From Acetobacteraceae bacterium (GTDB lineage Bacteria; Pseudomonadota; Alphaproteobacteria; Acetobacterales; Acetobacteraceae), in assembly GCA_947475245.1 (NCBI GenBank), contig CANJLW010000008.1, positions 1 through 64,000 of the forward strand: a stretch of DNA of 64,000 nucleotides, written 5' to 3'. Position numbers and translations under genes: made by a program. The notes under the pieces were generated by a model. The model was given only the letters and a program-made list of their open reading frames with translations, was not told where the DNA came from and did not search any database. Shown here piece by piece: positions 26,681-35,253 of this stretch; the first letter of the stretch is position 1; each line of letters begins with the position of its first letter.

Positions 26681-27677
26681 GGTCCATACCCCAACCGCGC
26701 TGCGGGAAATCGACCTGACCGGCTTCGCAACCGCCGATCTGGCCCGCAAGCGCGCCTGGGCCGCCGAAATCGCCGCCGAACTCCGTCTGCTCGGCTTTTT
26801 TGTGATCGCCGGACACGGGGTTCCCGCGGACCTGATCGACGCCACGCTGCAAACCGCCACCGACTTCTTCGACCGCCCGCTGGCCGAGAAGATGCGCATC
26901 AAAAGCACCGTGCAAGGCTCCCCGCGCGGCTATCTCGACTTCGGACTGGAAACCCTCGCGCTCAGCGCCGGGCAACGCACGCCGCCCGATCTGAAGGAAG
27001 GCTTCGGCCTCGGCCCGCTGGGCATCGCCCGCGAACGCGCGGTGATCGATACGATCGGCGCGACCTATACGCCCAACATCTGGCCGGACCATCCGCCCGG
27101 CTTCCGCGACACCGTCACCGCCTATTACCGGGAGATGGAGCGGTTGATGGACGTGCTGATGGAACTCTTCGCCATCGGCATGGACCTGCCGCCACGCTTC
27201 TTCGTCGATCGCTTCACCGATCATAACTCCACCCTGCGCCTGAACCACTATCCCGCCCAGGACGAAGCGCCCGAACGCGATCAGTTGCGCGCCGGCGCGC
27301 ATACCGATTACGGCGCGCTGACTCTGCTGTTGGGGCAGGATCGACCCGGCGGCCTGCAAGTGCGCGCGCCCGACGGGACCTGGATCGACGCGAAAACCAA
27401 CCCGCACAGCTTCGTGGTCAACATCGGCGATCTGATGATGCGCTGGTCAAACGATACCTGGCTTTCCAACCAACACCGCGTCGTCAATCCCCCGCCCGGC
27501 TCCGGCGGCGCCGCGCGTCGCCTGTCCTTCGCCTATTTCTGCAATCCCAACGACAACCTGACGATCGCCTGCCTGCCGACCTGCGAAAGCACCGACCGCC
27601 CCGCGAAATACCCGCCCATTCGGGCGGGCGCGCATCGGTTCGCGAAGATCGAGGCCTCGAAACGGGCCCTGGTCTGA
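26673..27677 (+). CDS. Isopenicillin N synthase-like 2-oxoglutarate/Fe(II) dioxygenase
   Basis: About 334 residues. The N-terminal non-haem dioxygenase domain (FFVIAGHGVP) is followed by the jelly-roll with iron ligands in AHTDYGALTLL (His about 209, Asp about 211) and SNQHRVV (His about 267), and the 2-oxoglutarate Arg in RRLSFAYFCNP. The family hydroxylates or desaturates small molecules. The start is GTG at 26673, inside the end of the preceding gene. Its stop is directly adjacent to that of the convergent dehydrogenase. Confidence 0.88.
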   Translation: MSEVHTPTALREIDLTGFATADLARKRAWAAEIAAELRLLGFFVIAGHGVPADLIDATLQTATDFFDRPLAEKMRIKSTVQGSPRGYLDFGLETLALSAGQRTPPDLKEGFGLGPLGIARERAVIDTIGATYTPNIWPDHPPGFRDTVTAYYREMERLMDVLMELFAIGMDLPPRFFVDRFTDHNSTLRLNHYPAQDEAPERDQLRAGAHTDYGALTLLLGQDRPGGLQVRAPDGTWIDAKTNPHSFVVNIGDLMMRWSNDTWLSNQHRVVNPPPGSGGAARRLSFAYFCNPNDNLTIACLPTCESTDRPAKYPPIRAGAHRFAKIEASKRALV

Positions 27678-28607
27678 TTATTCCGGCTGCTCGGCCTTGT
27701 GCGCCAGCAGCGCCATCAGCCGCCGGTCGCGCCACTCCTGACGCACCGGCTGCATGTTGGCCGGCAAATCGGCGCGACGGGCCGCCTGCAACTTGCCCAC
27801 CAGCGCTTCGTCCCAATCCAGCGGCACCGCCTGTTGTTGCATTTTTGCATAGAGCGGGCCGTACCGGTTGCAGTAATCCGCCAACCCGCCCGGCGCGTTC
27901 AGATCGATCGTTTCCAACGGCCCCATGAAGCTCCACCGCAACCCAAGCCCGTGCTTCACCAGCGCGTCGAGATCGTTGGGAGAGATCACATCGTCGGCCA
28001 ACAGCCGAAACGCTTCGGCCAGCAGCGCCCCCTGCAAGCGGTTCAACGCGAAACCGTCCATTTCCTTCTTGACCGTCGCCGGCTGCTGACCGGCCTTGAC
28101 CATCAGCGCGCGGGTGCGTTCGACGGCGGACTCATCGGTCCAGGGCGCGGGACAGATCTCCACAAGAGGAATCAGATACGGCGGGTTGACGGGATGCGCG
28201 ACCAGACAACGCCCGCGCCCGCGCAACTCCTCGGTAAAGGCACTGGCCGGAATGCCGCTGGTGGAACTGGCAAGCACGGCGCCCGCCGGCGCGGCATGGT
28301 CGAGTTCAGCGAACAGCGCCTTCTTCTCGGGAACCCGCTCCGGCCCGTTCTCCTGCACGTATTCGACGTCCTTGACCGCCTCGCGCAGCGTCTCGATCGG
28401 GCGGATACGGCGCAGGACGACCTCCGGCTCCTCCCCCAGCAGACCGGCCTGGCGCAATTCAGGCAGGCGGTCGGCGATGAAGTCCAGCGCGGCGGGTATG
28501 GCGTTGGGGAACTTGTCCCACAGCGCCACGTCGAACCCGGCCCGCGCGAAAACGATCGACCAGGCGCGTCCGATCAGCCCGGCCCCAATGACGGCGACTT
28601 TGGTCAT
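27678..28607 (-). CDS. 3-hydroxyacyl-CoA dehydrogenase family protein (lambda-crystallin/L-gulonate 3-dehydrogenase-like)
   Basis: About 309 residues. The NAD motif is KVAVIGAGLIGRAWSIVFAR with an acidic residue in ALWDKFP. STSGIPASAF and HPVNPPYLIPLVEICP are typical of the lambda-crystallin/L-gulonate 3-dehydrogenase branch rather than of FadB. Substrates in that branch are small 3-hydroxy acids such as carnitine or gulonate. I chose the internal ATG at 28607, preceded by AGGAGAA, over the frame start at 28706. It is divergent from the hydroxyacid dehydrogenase at 28722. Confidence 0.87.
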   Translation of the reverse strand: MTKVAVIGAGLIGRAWSIVFARAGFDVALWDKFPNAIPAALDFIADRLPELRQAGLLGEEPEVVLRRIRPIETLREAVKDVEYVQENGPERVPEKKALFAELDHAAPAGAVLASSTSGIPASAFTEELRGRGRCLVAHPVNPPYLIPLVEICPAPWTDESAVERTRALMVKAGQQPATVKKEMDGFALNRLQGALLAEAFRLLADDVISPNDLDALVKHGLGLRWSFMGPLETIDLNAPGGLADYCNRYGPLYAKMQQQAVPLDWDEALVGKLQAARRADLPANMQPVRQEWRDRRLMALLAHKAEQPE

Positions 28608-28721
28608 AAGCGATTCTCCTTTGCCGCCGATAAACACGCCCCGACCTATTTCGGCAACAGCTTGCGCGCGCTCCCCGCCGTCGGCACCCTGGTACGGACG
28701 ATTCATCCATAGGGGGACAAC

Positions 28722-29711
28722 ATGACCAACAGAACCAAGGTAGCGGTGCTTGACGACTGGCAGGGCGTGGCGCGCGGCGCGGCCGACTGGTCGGCGCTCG
28801 AAGCGCGGACCGAACTGACCTTCTTCGCCGACGCCTTCGCGAACGAGGACGACGCGGCGGCGAAACTGGCCGATTTCGACATCGTCCTGTCGATGCGCGA
28901 ACGCACGCCGCTGCCCGACACGCTCATCAACCGCCTTCCCAAACTGCGCATGCTCGGCATGACCGGCGCGCGCAACGCCTCGCTCGATACCCCGGCCTGC
29001 ACCGCGCGCGGCATCGTCGTCTGCAACACGTCGGGCGGCGGCTATGCCGATTCCGCCACCGCCGAACTGTCGCTGGGTCTGCTGCTTGCCGCCGCGCGCG
29101 GCATCCCGCGCGGCGATGCCAACATGCGTTCCGGCACTTTCCAGATGGGCGTGCGCATCGGCATGGGCCTCGCCGGCAAGACCATGGGCATCATCGGTCT
29201 CGGCCGCCTCGGCGGATACATGGCGCAGTACTGCCTGGCGCTACGCATGAACGTCATCGCGTGGAGCCAGAACCTGACCGACGAACGCTGCGCCGAAGTC
29301 GGCGTCAGTCGCGTTTCAAAAGACGAGTTGATCGCCACATCGGATGCGATGTCGATCCATCTGGTGCTGTCGGATCGTTCGCGCGGGCTGATCGGCGCGA
29401 CCGACATCGCGCGCATGAAGCCGGGCGCGATCCTGATCAACACATCGCGCGGACCGATCGTCGATGAAGCCGCCATGCTGGCGGCGCTGCGGGCCGACAA
29501 GATCGTCGCCGCGCTCGACGTGTTCGACAAGGAACCGCTGCCCGTCGATCACCCGCTGCGCTCCGCCCCGAACACCGTGCTGATGCCGCACATGGGCTAC
29601 GGCGTGAAAGAAACCTGGGACGGCTTCTATCCCCAGATGATCGAGAACGCACTGGGCTTCCTCGACGGCAAGCCGGTGCGCGTTACGAACCCCGAGACCC
29701 TCGCGAAGTAA
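28722..29711 (+). CDS. D-2-hydroxyacid dehydrogenase family protein
   Basis: About 329 residues. NAD motif TMGIIGLGRLGGYMAQYC, catalytic Arg in LINTSRGPIVDE, Glu in FDKEPLP and His in LMPHMGYG. The N-terminal VAVLDDWQGVARGAADW is typical of a broad subgroup often annotated as phosphoglycerate dehydrogenase-like; the substrate is not defined. GGGGGAC precedes the ATG. It is followed 97 bases later by an alcohol dehydrogenase and may be its neighbour in a short operon. Confidence 0.86.
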   Translation: MTNRTKVAVLDDWQGVARGAADWSALEARTELTFFADAFANEDDAAAKLADFDIVLSMRERTPLPDTLINRLPKLRMLGMTGARNASLDTPACTARGIVVCNTSGGGYADSATAELSLGLLLAAARGIPRGDANMRSGTFQMGVRIGMGLAGKTMGIIGLGRLGGYMAQYCLALRMNVIAWSQNLTDERCAEVGVSRVSKDELIATSDAMSIHLVLSDRSRGLIGATDIARMKPGAILINTSRGPIVDEAAMLAALRADKIVAALDVFDKEPLPVDHPLRSAPNTVLMPHMGYGVKETWDGFYPQMIENALGFLDGKPVRVTNPETLAK

Positions 29712-29808
29712 CCCCCGCGCGCACGGCAACCCGCCCTTGGGAACCGGCACTTGACCGGATTCCCGAGGGCGCTATCCATCGCTGCACATCCAACAAAGGA
29801 CACAGACA

Positions 29809-30879
29809 ATGCGCGCCTGGGCCGTCGTCGAGAATGGACAACCCCTGAAGGAAATCGAACTGCCGACGCCGGAGCCGAAGGGCACCGAGGTCCTGCTCGA
29901 AGTCACGCATTGCGGCGTCTGCCACTCCGACCTGCATATCTGGGAAGGCTATTACGACGTCGGCGGCGGGCAGAAGATGAATCTGAACGACCGCGGCGTC
30001 ACCCTCCCCCTCGCCATGGGCCACGAGATCGTCGGCCGTGTCGTCAAGCTCGGCCCCGACGCCACCGGCGTCAAAGTCGGCGACCTCCGCATCGTCTTCC
30101 CCTGGCTCGGCTGCGGCACCTGCCCGACCTGCCTCGCGGAAGACGACAACATGTGCACCGTCGCCGCCCGCAGCCTCGGCGTCTATCAAAACGGCGGCTA
30201 CGGCACCCATGTCGTCGCCCCGCATTCCCGCCACCTCGTTGATCCCGGCACCCTCGATCCCGCCGTCGCCGCGACCTATGCCTGCTCCGGCATCACCGTG
30301 TTCTCCGCCATCAAGAAACACATGCCGCTGCCGCCGGACGAAGCCATCGTGCTGGTCGGCGCGGGCGGCCTGGGGCTGAACGCCATCGCCGTGCTCAAGG
30401 CGATGAAGCACCGCAACATCATCTCCGTCGACATCAGCGAAGAAAAGCGCGCCGCCGCGCTGAAAGCCGGCGCGCATAAGGTCGTCGACGGCAGCGGCGA
30501 CGGCGCCGAAGTCACCAAACGCATCATCGAGGCCGCCGGCGGCCCGGTGCAGGCGGTCGTCGATCTCGTGAACGGCACCGCGACCGCGCGCTTCGCCTTC
30601 GCCGCGCTGCGCAAGGGCGGCAAGCTGGTCCAGGTCGGGCTGTTCGGCGGCGAACTGATGCTGCCGCTGCCGATCATGGCGATCCGCGCGCTGACGGTCC
30701 AAGGCTCCTATGTCGGCAACCCCAAGGAACTGCGCGAACTCGTCAGCCTCGCCCAGTCCGGAGAGTTGGAAGCACTGCCCGTCGCCACCGTGCCGCAAAG
30801 CCAGGCCTATGACGCCCTGATGCGCCTGCGCGACGGCAAGGTGACCGGTCGCCTGGTACTGAAGGCGGAGGCCGCGTGA
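29809..30879 (+). CDS. Zinc-dependent alcohol dehydrogenase
   Basis: About 356 residues. Catalytic zinc motif THCGVCHSDLH (Cys38) and MGHEIVG (His72, Glu73); structural zinc lobe GCGTCPTCLAEDDNMC (Cys102, 105, 108, 116); cofactor loop VGAGGLGLNAIA. It is distinct from the enzyme at 25020 in the extra segment YYDVGGGQKMNLNDRG after the first motif. It oxidises a primary or secondary alcohol, substrate unknown. AAAGGAC precedes the ATG. The stop overlaps the start of the next oxidoreductase. Confidence 0.88.
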   Translation: MRAWAVVENGQPLKEIELPTPEPKGTEVLLEVTHCGVCHSDLHIWEGYYDVGGGQKMNLNDRGVTLPLAMGHEIVGRVVKLGPDATGVKVGDLRIVFPWLGCGTCPTCLAEDDNMCTVAARSLGVYQNGGYGTHVVAPHSRHLVDPGTLDPAVAATYACSGITVFSAIKKHMPLPPDEAIVLVGAGGLGLNAIAVLKAMKHRNIISVDISEEKRAAALKAGAHKVVDGSGDGAEVTKRIIEAAGGPVQAVVDLVNGTATARFAFAALRKGGKLVQVGLFGGELMLPLPIMAIRALTVQGSYVGNPKELRELVSLAQSGELEALPVATVPQSQAYDALMRLRDGKVTGRLVLKAEAA

Positions 30880-31898
30880 TGACCGCCAACGCCGTCTGCC
30901 GCTCCGTCGTGCTAAAACGCCGCCCGAGCGGGGAACCCGTCGCCGCCGACTTCGAAATCGTCGAAGCCGCCGTCCCCTCGCCCGGCCCCGGAGAGGTCGT
31001 AACCCGCACGATCTGGCTCTCCATCGATCCCTACATGCGCGGCCGACTGCGCGAGCAGCAGACATACGCCGTGGCGATCCAGATTGGGGAGGTCATGACC
31101 GGCGAAACGGTCGGTGAAGTCATCGCCTCCGCCCATCCCGACTTTACCGCGGGCGATATCGTCGTCGGCTCCCGCGGGTGGCAGAGCCATTCCGTGACCG
31201 CCGGCGAAAAGCTGGTCAAGCTGCCGAAGCAGGGCGCGCCGCTGTCCGCCTATCTCGGCGTCCTCGGCATGCCCGGCGCCACCGCCTATGCCGGCATTAC
31301 CGAGATTTGCCAGCCGAAGCCGGGCGAAACAGTCGTCGTGTCCGCCGCGTCCGGCGCGGTCGGATCGGTCGCGGGGCAGTTGGCGAAACGCGCCGGCGCG
31401 CGCGTCGTCGGCATCGCCGGCGGACCGGACAAGTGCCTTTGGGTGCAGGAAAGCCTCGGCTTCGATGCCTGCATCGATCACCGCTCGATGGACCTGCACC
31501 GGGAACTCGCGGTCGCCTGCCCGAAGGGCATCGACGGCTACTTCGAAAATGTCGGCGGCGCCGTGCAGGCCGCGGTGTTCGACCATCTGAACGCCTTCGC
31601 CCGCGTGGCGATGTGCGGCATGGTTTCCCAGTACAACGAAGTCGAATTCCCGCCCGGCCCGAATCTTGGCTTCGTCGTCGGCAAGCGGGTGCGGATCGAG
31701 GGTTTCATCGTTTCCGACAAGCCGGAACGCCTGATCAACTGGCGCAAGCTCGCCGCCCCCTTGGTCGCCGACGGCAGCCTGGTCTATCGCGAGGATGTCA
31801 TCGAAGGCCTGGAAAACGCCCCGGACGCACTGAACGGCATCCTGGGCGGGCGCAACTTCGGCAAGCTGCTGGTCCACGTCGGCCACGATCCGAACTAA
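30879..31898 (+). CDS. NADP-dependent medium-chain oxidoreductase (CurA/leukotriene B4 dehydrogenase-like)
   Basis: About 339 residues, zinc-free medium-chain reductase. WLSIDPYMRGRLREQ, PGATAYAGITEICQPKPGET, VSAASGAVGSVAGQLAK and DGYFENVGG are diagnostic of the CurA/PTGR group, which reduces or oxidises enones and similar compounds with NADP. The stop TGA of the preceding gene overlaps the ATG at 30879 (GTGATG); a GTG one codon earlier is an alternative start. Strong coupling suggests sequential action with the alcohol dehydrogenase. Confidence 0.87.
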   Translation: MTANAVCRSVVLKRRPSGEPVAADFEIVEAAVPSPGPGEVVTRTIWLSIDPYMRGRLREQQTYAVAIQIGEVMTGETVGEVIASAHPDFTAGDIVVGSRGWQSHSVTAGEKLVKLPKQGAPLSAYLGVLGMPGATAYAGITEICQPKPGETVVVSAASGAVGSVAGQLAKRAGARVVGIAGGPDKCLWVQESLGFDACIDHRSMDLHRELAVACPKGIDGYFENVGGAVQAAVFDHLNAFARVAMCGMVSQYNEVEFPPGPNLGFVVGKRVRIEGFIVSDKPERLINWRKLAAPLVADGSLVYREDVIEGLENAPDALNGILGGRNFGKLLVHVGHDPN

Positions 31899-31915
31899 CA
31901 CGTTTCGACTCACAA

Positions 31916-31941
31916 GGGCCGCGTCCGCCATGGCGCGGCCC
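31916..31941. terminator. Hairpin after the dehydrogenase pair
   Basis: GGGCCGCG (31916-31923) and CGCGGCCC (31934-31941) form an eight-base-pair stem with a ten-base loop, 18 bases after the stop of the oxidoreductase. There is no T-run, so termination would have to be Rho-assisted or weak. Confidence 0.35.
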
Positions 31942-31990
31942 GTCGCAACGGTGTCATAGTCAAGCCTCCACCGCCCGGAGGATTCCGACG

Positions 31991-33565
31991 ATGCGCCGCC
32001 GCACCTTCCTGACCACCGCCGCCGCAAGCCTTGCCGCGCCCGCCATCGCGCAGCCCGCGAAGACCTCCACCATGCGGTTCATACCGCAGGCGAACCTGAC
32101 CTCGCTGGACCCGATCTGGACCACCGCGACCGTCACCAACAATCATGGCTACTACGTTTACGACACACTCTATTCCGCCGGCCCCGACATGCGCCCACGC
32201 CCGCAGATGGCGGCGGGGCACGAGGTTTCCGCCGACGGACGCGTCTGGCGCATCAAGCTGCGCGACGGCCTGAAATTCCACGACGGCACGCCCGTGCGCA
32301 GCATCGACTGCAACACCTCCATCCAGCGCTGGTGCAAGCGCGACGCGTTAGGCCAGATCCTCGACGCCGTGGTGGATCAGTGGAACACGCCCGACGACCG
32401 CACCATGGAAATCCGCCTGACCCGGCCGTTTCCCTTGCTGTTGGACGCATTGGCCAAGCCCGACGCCTCCGTCCCATTCATCATGCCGGAACGGATCGCC
32501 CGCACCGACCCGATGCGCGCCTTTACCGAAGTCGTCGGTTCCGGCCCCTATCGCTTTCTGCCCGACGAATACGTCTCCGGCGCGCGCGTCGCCTATGCCC
32601 GCTTCGATGGCTACGTCCCGCGCCAGGAAAAGGCCGAATGGGCGACCGGCGGCAAGATCGCCCACTTCCCGCGTGTCGAATGGAACGTCATCCCCGACCC
32701 GGCGACGGCGGCCGCGGCGATGCAGCGCGGAGAGGCCGATTGGTGGGAAAGACCGTTTAACGACCTGCTGCCTGTTCTGCTCAAAGACCCCGGCATTACC
32801 AGCATCATCGCCGATCCGTCGGGACGCAGCAGCATCATCCGGTTCAACTGCCTGCATCCCCCGTTCGACGACGTGCGCGTCCGCCGAGCGGTGATGACGG
32901 CGGTGAATCAGGAGGATTACATGCGCACCGCCGTCGGCGACGATCCCGAACTCTGGCGTATCTGCCGCACCTTGTTCCCGTGCGGCACGCTGTATTCCAC
33001 GGACGACACCGGCGCGCGCCTCATGCCCGGCGACATGGCCGCCGCCAAACGACTGCTCGGCCAGTCCGGCTATGCCGGCCAGCGGGTCGCCATCATCAAC
33101 CCCACTGACTTCCCGCTGATCGGCCCACTCGGCCAGGTGACGGCGGATTTGCTCAAGACCATGGGCATGAACGTGGACTTGCAGGAATCCGACTGGGGTA
33201 CGGTGGTGCAGCGGCGGGCGTCGCGGGAACCCCCGGAGAAGGGCGGGTGGAATGTCTTCCACACCACCGGATCGGCATCCGGCTGGATCAATCCGGCGGT
33301 CGCCCAACCCGTGCGCGGCCTTGGCCCGAAAGGCTGGTTCGGCTGGTGGGGCAACCCGAAGTTGGAGGCGATGGTGCAGGACTGGCTCGATTCGCCGGAC
33401 GAGGCATCGCAAACCCGCGTCGCGAAGGCGATCGGGACAATGGCGATGGAAGAAGCGCCGAGCATTCCGCTGGGCCAGTTTTTCATTCGGACGGTTTATC
33501 GGAAGCGCATGACCGGCATGTTGCAGGGCCCCTGCCCCTATCCATGGAACCTGCGGGAAGCGTGA
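31991..33565 (+). CDS. ABC transporter substrate-binding protein, family 5, Tat-exported
   Basis: About 524 residues, periplasmic oligopeptide/dipeptide/nickel-type solute-binding protein. MRRRTFLTTAAASLAAPAIA is a twin-arginine signal (RRRTFL). Family 5 segments include RFIPQANLTSLDPIWTTA, WRIKLRDGLKFHDGTPV, VVGSGPYRFLPDEY and FDDVRVRRAVMTAV. No permease or ATPase genes lie beside it, so it would have to share a transporter encoded elsewhere. The ATG at 31991 has GGAGGA twelve bases upstream. Its stop abuts the stop of the convergent methyltransferase. Confidence 0.9.
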   Translation: MRRRTFLTTAAASLAAPAIAQPAKTSTMRFIPQANLTSLDPIWTTATVTNNHGYYVYDTLYSAGPDMRPRPQMAAGHEVSADGRVWRIKLRDGLKFHDGTPVRSIDCNTSIQRWCKRDALGQILDAVVDQWNTPDDRTMEIRLTRPFPLLLDALAKPDASVPFIMPERIARTDPMRAFTEVVGSGPYRFLPDEYVSGARVAYARFDGYVPRQEKAEWATGGKIAHFPRVEWNVIPDPATAAAAMQRGEADWWERPFNDLLPVLLKDPGITSIIADPSGRSSIIRFNCLHPPFDDVRVRRAVMTAVNQEDYMRTAVGDDPELWRICRTLFPCGTLYSTDDTGARLMPGDMAAAKRLLGQSGYAGQRVAIINPTDFPLIGPLGQVTADLLKTMGMNVDLQESDWGTVVQRRASREPPEKGGWNVFHTTGSASGWINPAVAQPVRGLGPKGWFGWWGNPKLEAMVQDWLDSPDEASQTRVAKAIGTMAMEEAPSIPLGQFFIRTVYRKRMTGMLQGPCPYPWNLREA

Positions 33566-34420
33566 TCAGACCCCGCCCGGCGGCAGCGGGTTGAACAGCA
33601 GATCGGGCCAGGCGCGGGCGACCGCGTCCTGGGTGCTGAACAGAACATTGATCAGCGTGGTCGATCGCAGCATGGTGCCCGGCGGAACCAGACGCGGCAA
33701 CGAACCGTCGTAGTAAAGCGCAAACGTCTCGTACCCAAAACCGGCCATATAGGCACGCAGCGCCGGCCCTGACGTGCCGAGCTTTTCGAGGCCGAATTCG
33801 TGGAGTTCGGCGATGATATAGGGGGTCTTCCCGCTCGCCAGCAGATCGCGCGCGCCCAGCAACACGTGATGTTCGGCACCTTCGGTGTCGATCTTGATCA
33901 GCTTGGGCGGCGACAGTTTCAGACGGGCAAATTCCGCGTCGAGCGTCGTCGCGACCACGTTCACCGTCCGCCGCTCCGCCTGGCTTCGGTGGTTGCCGGG
34001 AAACAGCCCGACGTCCCACAGCGCATTGCCGCCGGCGTTATCGCTGTTGATAAAAAACGCGATCTGCCCCGCCTGGTCGGACGCGGCGCGATCGAGGATG
34101 GTCACGTTCGCCAGGCTGTTCAGCCCAATATTATGGTGCAGTCGCACAAGGTTGCGCGGGTCGGGTTCAAAGCCCAGCACATGGCCGGTAGGGCCGACGA
34201 GCAGCGCGCCCAGGGTCGTGAAATAGCCGATATTCGCGCCGACATCGATGAAATCGTCGCCCGGCGCCAGGATGCGGGCGAAGGCGGCGGAGACATCCGG
34301 CTCGTACAAGTGGCCGGCCTGCAAGAACGACAGGATCGTTTGTTCGTTGGGAAGCGCCGCGTCCAGTTCGAGACAATGTTCCACCAAACGGTCGGCGAGT
34401 TGAATGCGAAGGGTGAACAT
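33566..34420 (-). CDS. FkbM family methyltransferase
   Basis: About 284 residues. SAM-binding motif DDFIDVGANIGYFTTLGA, then VLGFEPDPRNLVRLHHNI and LIKIDTEGAEHHVLLGA, the FkbM signature. These enzymes O-methylate sugars or polyketides, often on cell-surface glycans. AGGACG precedes the ATG at 34420. It is the most downstream of three minus-strand genes (TauD-like, MBL-fold, FkbM), but the gap of 62 bases allows a separate promoter. Confidence 0.87.
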   Translation of the reverse strand: MFTLRIQLADRLVEHCLELDAALPNEQTILSFLQAGHLYEPDVSAAFARILAPGDDFIDVGANIGYFTTLGALLVGPTGHVLGFEPDPRNLVRLHHNIGLNSLANVTILDRAASDQAGQIAFFINSDNAGGNALWDVGLFPGNHRSQAERRTVNVVATTLDAEFARLKLSPPKLIKIDTEGAEHHVLLGARDLLASGKTPYIIAELHEFGLEKLGTSGPALRAYMAGFGYETFALYYDGSLPRLVPPGTMLRSTTLINVLFSTQDAVARAWPDLLFNPLPPGGV

Positions 34421-34482
34421 GCGCGTCCTGAAATCGGCCCGGATACATGGCCGGGCACGTGCCCGACGTCAACGACTGGCGA

Positions 34483-35250
34483 TCAGTGCGGGCCCGGCAG
34501 CGCGATGACGGTGGGTTTATCGGGCAGGCTCATGCGCGACAGGGTGATCGACGGCTCGGTGCGCACGCTGATCTCGTGCGTGTCGCGCATCATCGTCAGA
34601 AACCGCGCCAACCGTTCGCGGCTGAAATAGTGCATCGGCAGCACGACGCGGGGGTGGATTTGCGCGATCAAGGCCATCGCGTCGGTCTGACTGACGGTAT
34701 AGGACCCGTCGACCGCGACCATCACCACGTCGATGCGGCCAATCGCGTCCAGATCGCGCGGCTCCAACAGATGGTGCAGATGCCCCAGATGGGCGATGCA
34801 CAGACCCGCCGTTTCGAAAACGAAGACCGAGTTGCCGTTTACCTCCGTGCCGCCGCCCCAGTTGCGAATGTTGGTCGGCAGGTTGGTCACCCGCAAATCC
34901 CGCACCACCAGGTTATGACGCGGCGGCGACGGCCCTTCCTGCCATCCGTGCAGCACATGGCGAATGCGCCGATCCGGATGCAGGGTGAAATGCGTCTCGT
35001 GCGCGTGGTTCATCGTCACCACGTCGGGCGGATCGGGCGGGGAGAAGACGCCGCTGTAGTCGGTGACGGCGCGCACGCCGTCGGGGCTTTCGATCAGAAA
35101 GCTGGCATGACCGAGGAAGGTGATACCGACCTCGGGCTCGGTCATCGCGGCGCGCCAGACCCGCGGCGACGCGCCGGCGATGGGGGAGCAGCCGGCGTGC
35201 GCCGCCGCCGGCAGCAGAAGAACAATCAGCGCGACGAGCAGCCGCGCCAT
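34483..35250 (-). CDS. Exported MBL-fold metallo-hydrolase-like protein
   Basis: About 255 residues with a signal peptide (MARLLVALIVLLLPAAAHA, then GCS). The beta-lactamase-fold core has GITFLGHASFLIES, a metal motif MNHAHETHF, a middle HLGHLHH, MVAVDGSYT and a late PMHYFS, resembling UlaG-like proteins. The usual HxHxDH is HAHETH here: the Asp is replaced by Thr, so one metal site may be altered. It acts in the periplasm on an unknown substrate. The start is three bases after the TauD-like gene. Confidence 0.8.
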   Translation of the reverse strand: MARLLVALIVLLLPAAAHAGCSPIAGASPRVWRAAMTEPEVGITFLGHASFLIESPDGVRAVTDYSGVFSPPDPPDVVTMNHAHETHFTLHPDRRIRHVLHGWQEGPSPPRHNLVVRDLRVTNLPTNIRNWGGGTEVNGNSVFVFETAGLCIAHLGHLHHLLEPRDLDAIGRIDVVMVAVDGSYTVSQTDAMALIAQIHPRVVLPMHYFSRERLARFLTMMRDTHEISVRTEPSITLSRMSLPDKPTVIALPGPH

Positions 35251-35253
35251 CGA

